A stretch of 10,732 nucleotides of DNA from Desulfuromonadales bacterium C00003068. Lineage in GTDB: Bacteria > Desulfobacterota > Desulfuromonadia > Desulfuromonadales > Desulfuromonadaceae. The first letter of the stretch is position 1; each line of letters begins with the position of its first letter. The stretch is taken from assembly GCA_001751155.1 (NCBI GenBank), contig MAXR01000086.1:1670-12401 (forward strand). The letters are read 5' to 3'. The notes beneath the pieces were generated by a model. The model was not told the DNA's origin and did not search any database. It saw only the letters and a list, made by a program, of their open reading frames with translations. Both the position numbers and the translations under genes were made by a program. This document shows positions 1 through 7,600 of this stretch, piece after piece.

Positions 1-96
1 CGAAAATCTGGTCTCAAGCCAACTGTTTCTCGCTACGGCTCGTCAAGCCCGACAGCCTGCTAGCATAAATTACCGTATCAAGAAAAGGAACACATT

Positions 97-387
97 ATGG
101 TCCGCGAAAACATGACTCAAAAAATCAACTGGCTCGGCACTGAGTATCAGGTCAAAATTACTTGGGAAACCGAGGATAATGACATTCAATTTATCCGCTG
201 CCTGATCAACAACAAAGAGATTGTCCGTTATTTTAGGGGACGCTGGACAGACCCGAGTGGCAAGCGTCACGATAGAAATGAATTTTTACGCCTACAAAAA
301 AGCTGTATGGATAAATTCAAGCATGAACGCTACACGACTCAAGCCATCGCACCATTATTTACCATCTTGCTCGGCGAGCAAATGTAA
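97..387 (+). CDS. Small hypothetical protein, 96 aa
   Basis: I do not recognise a family. The 96-residue product is soluble-looking, with no signal peptide or membrane segment, and is rich in charged and aromatic residues. It reads MTQKINWLGTEYQVKITW near the start, then a basic middle part with RYFRGRWTDPSGKRHDR, and ends in a hydrophobic stretch (IAPLFTILLG). The ATG at 97 follows AAGGAA at 85-90 with a 6-base spacer, which supports this start; a second in-frame ATG at 112 (Met6) has no comparable site. The next gene begins 41 bases after its stop with no hairpin between, so the two are probably co-transcribed. The basic middle part and the S4-domain neighbour would fit a nucleic-acid-related role, but that is only inference. 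Confidence 0.75.
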   Translation: MVRENMTQKINWLGTEYQVKITWETEDNDIQFIRCLINNKEIVRYFRGRWTDPSGKRHDRNEFLRLQKSCMDKFKHERYTTQAIAPLFTILLGEQM

Positions 388-428
388 CCCATAGGAAGCA
401 AGACTTCCGATTGAAAGAGAGTCACAAT

Positions 429-635
429 ATGGATTTTGATCTAGACGGTCATGAATTTATCGAATTGAATAATTTACTTAAAGTAACAGGTCTGTGCCAT
501 AGCGGTGGCATGGCAAAAATGGTTATTGCGGATGGCGCAGTGTTGGTCGATGGCAACACTGAAACACGTAAGCGCTGCAAGATACGCAGCGGTCAAACAG
601 TCACTTTTGAAGCTACAGAGATTACTGTTAAATAA
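429..635 (+). CDS. ybcJ: YbcJ-type S4 RNA-binding protein, 68 aa
   Basis: Small stand-alone S4 domain protein. Family members are about 70 residues and are thought to bind structured RNA; the precise target is not established. The visible S4 core runs from about residue 11 (IELNNLLKVTGL) through GGMAKMVIADGAVLVDG to the strongly conserved ETRKRCKIRSGQTVTF. As I recall it, E. coli YbcJ has the same ETRKRCKI-x-GQTV block and nearly the same length. I choose the ATG at 429 because AAAGAGAG lies just upstream at good distance; an in-frame TTG at 411 would add six residues (KESHN region) and has no better site. It is the last gene of its short plus-strand unit and is followed by a strong hairpin. 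The symbol is by homology only. Confidence 0.85.
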   Translation: MDFDLDGHEFIELNNLLKVTGLCHSGGMAKMVIADGAVLVDGNTETRKRCKIRSGQTVTFEATEITVK

Positions 636-740
636 CGTTGTTGTAAAAAATGATGAACAACACCAAAAATTAGCACTCAAAAAAAGCAAAAAAACAAAGA
701 TCAATCAATCCTACTCCGACCAATACATCATCGACACACC

Positions 741-773
741 AAAGGGCCGCACAGTCAGACTGTACGGCCCTTT
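741..773 (+). terminator. Hairpin terminator after the S4 gene
   Basis: AAAGGGCCG (741-749) pairs perfectly with CGGCCCTTT (765-773). After a C/A mismatch, ACAGT (751-755) pairs with ACTGT (759-763) around a CAG loop. The plus-strand tail is TTTATTGTGT, a moderately T-rich run, so termination fits best for the plus-strand transcript. The minus-strand phosphoesterase gene ends at 798, so the same hairpin may also stop that transcript, although its tail on that side (GGTGTGTCG) is poor. Confidence 0.75.
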
Positions 774-797
774 ATTGTGTCATTCTATGGTAACGAT

Positions 798-1709
798 TTA
801 AGCTTCTGCTTTAATCGCCTCAACAATTTCAGCCAAGACACGATCGGCATCGGCATAAGCAACCTGACAGGTGCCAACAGCCTTATGGCCACCACCACCG
901 TACTTGAGCATCAACGAGCCAACATCAACTTTTGCCGTACGGTTTAAGACGCTATAACCCACCGAGATAGCGACAAACTCTTTGCCTCGACCATCGATCA
1001 TCCGAATAGAGATATTAGTCTCAGGAAACAGTGAATAGATTAAGAAGCGGTTGCCCGGCGGCATCCCTGTCAAACCACGTGCATCGGTAATGGCAATAGG
1101 GCCATCGACCTTGGTCTGCTTGGTCAAAAACTCTTTACACTGGGCATCGTTTTCAAAATAGAGTTTAACTCTTTCTTGAATATCCGTATTTGCCATAATC
1201 GTTTCAATGGATTGCGTCCGCAGCGCTTCCATCAACTCACGCATCAGTTGTAAATTACTGATGGTGAAACTTTTGTGATAACCCAGCCCCGTGCGTGGAT
1301 CACACAGGAAACCGAGCAATACCCAGCCGGTTGGATTGAGGATTTCGATTTCACTCAGTTGCGCCGAATCAACACGATCAACATATTTGAGCATCTCATC
1401 GAATTTGGCCAAACGCGGATCTTTATAGTAGTCATAGATCACTCGAGCAGCACTCGGTGCTTCAGCACTACACCCCTGATATTGCCCTTCAAGGGACATT
1501 CTCTCATGCTCGCTACTGTGATGATCAAACCACAAACCACAGCCTGGCACATAAGGGACATTGGCCAACACATCGTCTTTAGTCACATCGACCTTGCCAT
1601 CCTGAAGATCTTTAGGATGAGCATATTCCATCGAATCGATCACACCAAGCTCTTTTAATAACGCGGCACAAGCGATGCCATCAAAATCTGAACGGGTCAA
1701 TAAACGCAT
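798..1709 (-). CDS. DHH/DHHA1-family phosphoesterase, 303 aa
   Basis: Metal-dependent phosphoesterase of the DHH superfamily, of the group often labelled exopolyphosphatase-related; NrnA-like nanoRNase or other nucleotide phosphatase activity is equally possible. Visible motifs: TRSDFDG near residues 5-11 (metal-binding D8 and D10), WFDHHSSE with D62-H63-H64, YVDRVDS with D111 and D114, and the DHHA1 substrate-binding loop KYGGGGHKAVGT at 269-280. It is a complete two-domain protein of normal length and probably cytoplasmic. I start it at the ATG at 1709, preceded by GAGGAG (1720-1725), because the conserved TRSDFDG motif follows immediately. A longer in-frame start at 1769 would add a 20-residue hydrophobic/basic leader not expected in this family. 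It lies 80 bases after the TRAP permease gene, so read-through is possible but a functional link is unproven. Confidence 0.9.
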   Translation of the reverse strand: MRLLTRSDFDGIACAALLKELGVIDSMEYAHPKDLQDGKVDVTKDDVLANVPYVPGCGLWFDHHSSEHERMSLEGQYQGCSAEAPSAARVIYDYYKDPRLAKFDEMLKYVDRVDSAQLSEIEILNPTGWVLLGFLCDPRTGLGYHKSFTISNLQLMRELMEALRTQSIETIMANTDIQERVKLYFENDAQCKEFLTKQTKVDGPIAITDARGLTGMPPGNRFLIYSLFPETNISIRMIDGRGKEFVAISVGYSVLNRTAKVDVGSLMLKYGGGGHKAVGTCQVAYADADRVLAEIVEAIKAEA

Positions 1710-1789
1710 TGTATAAAATCTCCTCAATAAAAATATAAAAGTCAGATGAACTTTACCAATTCCAACCAAATCTCACAACACCTTCTAAT

Positions 1790-3094
1790 CTAATGAAGCC
1801 AATTAGGTAACCACAACACCAACTGAGGCCATACGATCAGAAGAAACAGGCACAGGAAAAAGGAGGGTAAAAAAAGACTTACCCCGCGAAACACCTGACC
1901 AAGAGGAACATCTTTAGCCATGGAAGAAACGATAAAGGTGTTAACGCCAACAGGTGGAGTCACTGCGCCCATGGTGGTGACAACAGTAATCAACACCGCG
2001 AACCATAGCGGATCATAACCCAGCTGCTGGGCAACAGGAAAAAAGATCGGTATGGTAATAATCAGCAGCGCTAAGGCATCCATAATCGCCCCGCCAATCG
2101 CATAGATAATACAGATCAGGGAGATAATGATGATTGGTGACAGATCCGCCTGTGACACCTGTTCTGCCACCTGATAGGGTAAGCGGGTAATGGTCAGAAA
2201 ACGACCAAAAACAACGGCGCCAAAAATAATCATCATAATCATGCAGGAGATGCGCAAGCTATCATCCACAGCGCAAACAAACTTACGCCAACTCATATGG
2301 CCACCCAACACACTAATAAGCAGGGCCAAAGCACTTCCCGCAGCACCGGCTTCACTAGGGGTAAAGAAGCCGAGCAATAAACCCAACATCACCAGAGCAA
2401 ACAACAGCAGCATTTCGATAGCACCGGGCAATGCCGCCATTTTTTCGCGCCATGATGTTTTGCCGCCTGCGGGACCAAGTTCGGGCCGGACGAAACAGCT
2501 CACCAACACAGTTATCAAAAATAACCCCGTCAACAAAGCCCCAGGAACAAGCCCCGCCCAAAAAAGGCTAGCAATTGACTGGCCCGTTTGCAAACCAATT
2601 AAGATCAGCACCACCGACGGCGGAATCACTACACCGAGAGTCGCGCCAACGGCAACAGAGCCCGTGCTAAGCAGTGGGCTATAACCATATTTCTTCATCT
2701 GCGGTAAGGCGACGCTACTCATGGTTGCTGCGGTGGCGGTATTGGAACCACAAATGGCGGCAAAACCTGCACAGGCAAGAATGGTGGCAATGGCTAACCC
2801 ACCACGCACCCCACCCATCCAAACATGAGCCGCCTTGTAAAGGCGTTCGTTAACACCTGAGTGAAAGCAGATCTGGCCCATTAAAACAAACAATGGGATA
2901 ACAGTTAAACCATAGGACGAAAAAACCTTCCACGATTCTGCACCGATCATCCCCATTGCAGCGGGTAGATTGACCACATTCCAAAAGCCGATAAAACCGA
3001 CAATGGCCATGGCAAAGCCGACAGGAACACGCAGCGCAAAAATCACCACTAACAAAACGATAATACCGACAATCCCAAGGGCAAATAAACTCAT
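1790..3094 (-). CDS. dctM: TRAP transporter large permease (DctM)
   Basis: Large membrane subunit of a tripartite ATP-independent periplasmic transporter, which carries the substrate across the inner membrane using a sodium or proton gradient. At 434 residues it has the usual length, and it consists almost entirely of hydrophobic helices (roughly twelve). Family landmarks are visible: GSNTATAATMSSVALPQM around 116-133, GFFTPSEAGA at 242-251, and GAVTPPVGVNTF at 376-387. The start ATG (3094) overlaps the stop of the small permease gene in an ATGA arrangement, so translation is probably coupled. The symbol denotes the family; the substrate cannot be read from this subunit and need not be a C4-dicarboxylate. 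Confidence 0.95.
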   Translation of the reverse strand: MSLFALGIVGIIVLLVVIFALRVPVGFAMAIVGFIGFWNVVNLPAAMGMIGAESWKVFSSYGLTVIPLFVLMGQICFHSGVNERLYKAAHVWMGGVRGGLAIATILACAGFAAICGSNTATAATMSSVALPQMKKYGYSPLLSTGSVAVGATLGVVIPPSVVLILIGLQTGQSIASLFWAGLVPGALLTGLFLITVLVSCFVRPELGPAGGKTSWREKMAALPGAIEMLLLFALVMLGLLLGFFTPSEAGAAGSALALLISVLGGHMSWRKFVCAVDDSLRISCMIMMIIFGAVVFGRFLTITRLPYQVAEQVSQADLSPIIIISLICIIYAIGGAIMDALALLIITIPIFFPVAQQLGYDPLWFAVLITVVTTMGAVTPPVGVNTFIVSSMAKDVPLGQVFRGVSLFLPSFFLCLFLLIVWPQLVLWLPNWLH

Positions 3095-3594
3095 GAGCGA
3101 CCCCGATTGTTGGATGAAAAAAGGACGATAAAAAAATCAGTCACCAGGGCTAATCCTAACGCGACAAACCCTAATGCTACCGCAAACACAACGGGGTAAT
3201 AGACCACTTGCAGGGTTTCTGAAAGTTCGCCGAGGCGCCAGATACCCAATGCTCTCTGACCACAATGCCAACTGACCAACAGAAAAAAACTGCCACTGAG
3301 GACAAACGAAAACAACACCAGCGTTTTTTCCAACCACGCGGGCAAATGGCCCTTTAATAAAGTCACAGTAATATGCCCCTTGCCGCGCTGCGTTGCAGCA
3401 AGGGCAAAGGCCGCAGCCAGTGCCCCTGAGAAGCCCATCAATTCAAAGGTCCCCTTCACTGGAACCCATACTGCGCGCAGTACCATATTTGAGCAGGCCA
3501 GTAGCACCATCAACACCATGAAAAATCCCGCGAGGCACAACAGCCCTAAACTGATTTTTTTATTCACTGTTTCTAAATACGGTAGCAACTTCAA
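3091..3594 (-). CDS. dctQ: TRAP transporter small permease (DctQ)
   Basis: Small membrane subunit that partners DctM. The 167-residue protein shows four hydrophobic segments at about 16-36, 52-69, 90-109 and 132-160, the standard DctQ topology. Between the second and third segments it has GKGHITVTLLKGHLP, the usual H-I-x-V-x-LL region of the family. The start is a TTG at 3594, only three bases after the TAA of the binding-protein gene; AAAGGGA inside the end of that gene provides the ribosome site at about 8 bases. Its TGA overlaps the ATG of the large permease. The tight packing of the three genes argues for a single co-translated transporter. Confidence 0.92.
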   Translation of the reverse strand: MKLLPYLETVNKKISLGLLCLAGFFMVLMVLLACSNMVLRAVWVPVKGTFELMGFSGALAAAFALAATQRGKGHITVTLLKGHLPAWLEKTLVLFSFVLSGSFFLLVSWHCGQRALGIWRLGELSETLQVVYYPVVFAVALGFVALGLALVTDFFIVLFSSNNRGRS

Positions 3595-3597
3595 TCG

Positions 3598-4647
3598 TTA
3601 CATCCCTTTTGTCAGCGTATGCTCTGCTTGAGTTTTCAACCTTAAAACATCAGCCATTACAGCATCAGCGTCAATACCTCGACTCGATGCGGCACTGTGC
3701 CAGTTCGCCAACAATGGCTCCATTTTTTGTTCTGCTAATACTTGATCTTGCTCCGACAAATTGATCTGCTCAATCTGGTATGTTTCGCTAGCCCACTTGA
3801 GTGAGTCGGCAACATGGGCATCCATATAGCGACCTGTCCATAACGCCTGTTCACGAGAGAGGTCCGTCAACACCTCTTGCTGCTGGGCTGAAAGGCTATT
3901 CCATTTTTCAAGATTCATCACCACGGCAAAGGGATACACTTGGAAGTTCGTCAACGTTTCATAACGACAGTACTCAGCAAAATTGAGATCCTTGAGTACT
4001 TCCATCGAAGAGAGCAACCCCTTAACTAACCCTTTTTGAAGGGCTTCGGGTGTTTGCGACATCGGCATTGAAACAGGTGTTGCCCCCAATTTGTCCAAGA
4101 TCTGTGATGCAATTCCCGAGGCGCGAAGTTCTAGTCCAGCCAAATCCTCTAAACTGCGCACAGGAACCTGACTCATAATACACGTGGGCGCGCTGGTAAA
4201 CATGGCCAGTACTTTTACTTGAGCGAACTCTTTAGGTTGATATTTTTGGTACAGATCCCACAGCACGCTACTCGCCACAGTGGATGATTTAAAACCTAGC
4301 GGCAATTCAGTTACGGTTGTCATTGGGAAAGCGCCGGGCTGATATGACATGCACAGACAACCGATATCGGCTTGCCCTGCAATGACACCAGCAAGCATAT
4401 CTTTGGCACCTAGCAGAGTGCCACCAGGAAAGGTATTGATCGCCAAACTTCCGCCGCTGTCCTGCTCAACCTGTTCTTTCCAATGCTCCATCTGCACGCA
4501 GGGAAATGTCGTTGCAGGGGGAAAGTTAGCATAAGAGAGCGTCACAGTTTCCTGCGTCGCAGCGGCATCTGTCGTGGTCTCATCACGTTGACAGCCACTG
4601 ACTAAAAGAGCCAAAAGTACACACCACACAACCAACCAGCGAACCAT
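3598..4647 (-). CDS. dctP: TRAP transporter substrate-binding lipoprotein (DctP)
   Basis: Periplasmic solute receptor of the TRAP system, here predicted to be a lipoprotein: the N-terminus is a hydrophobic helix ending in LLVSGC, with C19 as the acylated cysteine, followed by a Thr/Ala-rich linker. The mature part follows the DctP fold pattern: TLSYANFPPATTF near 36-48, FPGGTLLGAKDMLAGVIAGQADIG at about 73-96, and SLEDLAGLELRASG at about 165-178. Arg175 of the last block is in the position that binds the substrate carboxylate in many members. Unusual for this family are extra cysteines C50, C97, C99, C156 and C227. AGGAGG (4652-4657) lies four bases before the ATG. The upstream fusion gene ends 47 bases away without a terminator-like hairpin, which suggests one operon. 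Substrate unknown. Confidence 0.92.
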   Translation of the reverse strand: MVRWLVVWCVLLALLVSGCQRDETTTDAAATQETVTLSYANFPPATTFPCVQMEHWKEQVEQDSGGSLAINTFPGGTLLGAKDMLAGVIAGQADIGCLCMSYQPGAFPMTTVTELPLGFKSSTVASSVLWDLYQKYQPKEFAQVKVLAMFTSAPTCIMSQVPVRSLEDLAGLELRASGIASQILDKLGATPVSMPMSQTPEALQKGLVKGLLSSMEVLKDLNFAEYCRYETLTNFQVYPFAVVMNLEKWNSLSAQQQEVLTDLSREQALWTGRYMDAHVADSLKWASETYQIEQINLSEQDQVLAEQKMEPLLANWHSAASSRGIDADAVMADVLRLKTQAEHTLTKGM

Positions 4648-4694
4648 AAAACCTCCTCAAAACAGTTAATAACTCTACACAAGAACAACACACC

Positions 4695-7600
4695 CTAAAA
4701 CAGTGGGCACCCTTGACCTAAACAATCTGAATTCAGTTGATGCTGATCGCACGGGAGCCATTCCTGTGCCACCAAAGGTAGGGGTAGATAGTGTTGCGAT
4801 AATTTTGCCGCCTGTTGTAACGACACCACACAATCACGGTTACAACACCGCGCGGCATTAAAGTCGGCAAGTTCCTTAAGTACGCGTTGCACCACAGTCT
4901 GTACTGTTTGGCGCTGATCAGCCTTCACGGGATTAGCCTCAAGAATCAGACTAAAGGCAATGCCAACGCCAACCGCAGCGCCACAAATACCATTATAGGC
5001 ACAACTACCACCAATCACTTGCGAACCGCGCCGAATGCCAGTAGCGAGTACCGTATCACCAAGCTTGCCGCCTCGATTACGATACGTCGCTAAGATAACC
5101 GCCGGAACAAGGGCATGGAATTGCGGCCCATGTAACGGAATAGCTGGATGGCGACGCACCTGATGAAACAGCCGTAACATATCCGTTTCTGTCGAACTAA
5201 AGCAAATACTCTCAATGGCACGAACAGAATCGGTACTATGACACTGATCGCACACATAATGACCCTGCTCACAATTTTCACTCGCCTCGACGTGACGACC
5301 ACAATAATGACATTCTTGACGGCTAAATAACGTTTCATAAATCAGCGGCGCGCCACACACCATACATCCCTGAGATTTTTTTTCGCTAGCAGCCATCTTA
5401 CCAGCATGGGCACCATCAACTTCTTCGAACTGCTGCGGCGGCAACGCGCAATTACAGCTGGAGCTAAACTCAACATTGGTGATATGCCCCGCCTCATCAA
5501 GGTGATACAGCTGTGAGCCGGCAGCCGAAGCTTCAACGGCAGAGACGTGAAACACCTGTCCCGGAACGACAACCTGACCGCTGGCTAACTGCAGCGTTGG
5601 AAATGGCCCTGGATACATCACCCGCACAGTGGCTTCAGGTTCAGGTTTAGCGGCACGAAATGTTAGCGAATAAAAAGGGTGGCCTTGTACTAAACGGTAA
5701 GAAACCCGCTTTAAACAAAAGAACGCATGAAAGCCACTCTCGTCAAGCAAGCCATTTAAATCCTTTTGGCTCAGCGCCCCAGCAATACACTCACCACGCA
5801 ATACTTCATCGTTTCGAATCGCCGCATCGGGTTCGGTTTCGCACACCACATCGGCAACGACTAACCGGCCACCAGGCTTGAGAACACGGAAGATTTCAGC
5901 AAACAAGCGCCGCTTGTCGCTGGATAAGTTCAACACGCAATTGGATAAGATCAGATCAACACTGTTATCGGCAACGGGAAGTTGTTCAAGAAAGCCCTTG
6001 CGGAAATCGAGGTTATCATAGCCTAAGTTTTCACTTACCCCCTTGGTTCCACGACGAGCCAAGTCAAGCATGGGGTCGAGCATATCGACACCAATTACCT
6101 GACCACTGCTGCCCGTTAAACGGGCGGCAATAAAGCACTCCACACCACTACCGCAACCGAGGTCTAATACCGTCTCCCCGGGACAAATCTCGGCATCGAG
6201 AACGGGGCTACCACAGCCATAACCACGTAAGCGAAATTCAGCCGGGATATGACTGATAATCTCAGCTTCATAACAGACTGGATTGAGGATATCTTCCTTG
6301 GTGTCACCAACGGCTTCGGCGTAGAAATTTTTAACGACGCTGCGGCTATCATCTTGTGTCAACGCCAACAGACAATTTGAATGGAGCAACGCCACCTTAC
6401 CGTGCGCGCCACAACTCTCCAAACAATCACCCATTTTCAGGCGCAAAGCTGGCCCCTGGTGCTCGTCAAAACGATGGGCCACTGACTGGATCAATTCAAC
6501 TGCCAACATTTCATACAGGGGCAAGTAGGGGTCATCGCTGACAAAGGTTTGCGCATAATGGTAGCTGTGATCACTATCGCCGCCACCTAAGATAAAGTGC
6601 CATGGCGACGACTGAGAGACACAACTGCTGCGCCGAATTTGCTCTAAGACATCACTGTTGCGCCAACTATGAGCCAAACTATTTTCAATAGGAGTTGCCA
6701 GCTCGGCAACAGCCACCAATGCCGCAGAAGGATACAGTGCCCCATCGGCACCAATCGCCACCGAGTTCCAGCCGCAGCCGCTGCCATCATGGATGGTTCC
6801 AGGCGGTGCAAACACCTGTGTTTTTAAGGCATCGAGATTATCAATACTGATGCCGCGCTGCTGGGCACGTTGCCACGCCTCGACAAATGGCGCAAAAATC
6901 TGTGTGGGTTCAACATACAGGTCGGCTTTACCGCGACCGCAAATAAAATACCACATAAAATGAACATTACTGGCGCCACAGTCTGCGGCAATATCAACCA
7001 CTGCGGCCATATCATTGAGATTATCCCGCTCCACACACATTGACAGCGTGAAGGCCCGAGACTGTTCGCGCAACCACTTCATCTGGGTTTGCAGCTGAGC
7101 AAAACTACCAGCACCGCGAATATGATCATGGCGCGCGGCCAAACCATCGACACTCAGCTGAAGGTGAAAACGACTCCAATCCCACTCAACAGATTGAAGA
7201 ACGGGCTGTAAGCTCATCCCATTCGTCAACACCGCGACATGAGCCCCTGCGTAGGATTGAATGTGTTGGACAATATCGACAAAACGGGGATGAACAAACG
7301 GTTCGCCACCGGTAAGGGCAAACACCCGGCAACCAAGTTCTGCCGCTTCGTCGACGCGCTGAACAATTGTTTCATAACTCAATTCATCCGCTTCTTGCGG
7401 CCCAGAGGTAAACAAACAATGGCGACAACTCAAATCGCAGCGGTTGGTAATATGTAACCACAGCTCGCTCAAACGATCCGTTTCAAGGTTGGCATATCGG
7501 CCTAAATAGGTGGTTGGTGGCCCCGCCGGTAAACGCTGAAGAAAACGCTGAACAATCGGATCATCGGTGATCTGTTCACCGGCAATCAGCTGCTGTAAAA

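Noticed and set aside
1..68. Open frame at the left edge, ending in TAA at 66-68, that could be the 3' end of an upstream gene.
   Set aside because: Other plus frames here are also open over the same short stretch and nothing recognisable is encoded; too short to support a call.
637..661. GTTGTT/AACAAC inverted repeat just after the S4 gene stop.
   Set aside because: Six A/T-rich pairs with a 13-base loop is weak; the strong hairpin at 741-773 is the better terminator.
505..801. 98-codon plus-strand frame overlapping the S4 gene.
   Set aside because: It overlaps the conserved S4 protein in another frame and runs through the terminator hairpin at 741-773; its translation is low-complexity lysine-rich.
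1275..1658. 127-codon plus-strand frame.
   Set aside because: Lies wholly antisense to the DHH phosphoesterase, whose catalytic motifs are on the minus strand.
1732..1759. Possible promoter TTGGTA-N16-TATATT on the minus strand before the DHH gene.
   Set aside because: It would put the transcription start at or inside the ribosome site (1720-1725), and the region is AT-rich, so a chance match is likely.
2190..2684. 164-codon plus-strand frame.
   Set aside because: Antisense to the dctM permease; its Pro/Thr/Ala-rich composition is typical of the reverse complement of a membrane-protein gene.
5342..5572. Additional minus-strand frames inside the fusion gene, checked in case the long protein is a frameshifted pair.
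   Set aside because: The 1004-codon frame is continuous and recognisable motifs lie in that single frame throughout; the alternatives show no family motif.
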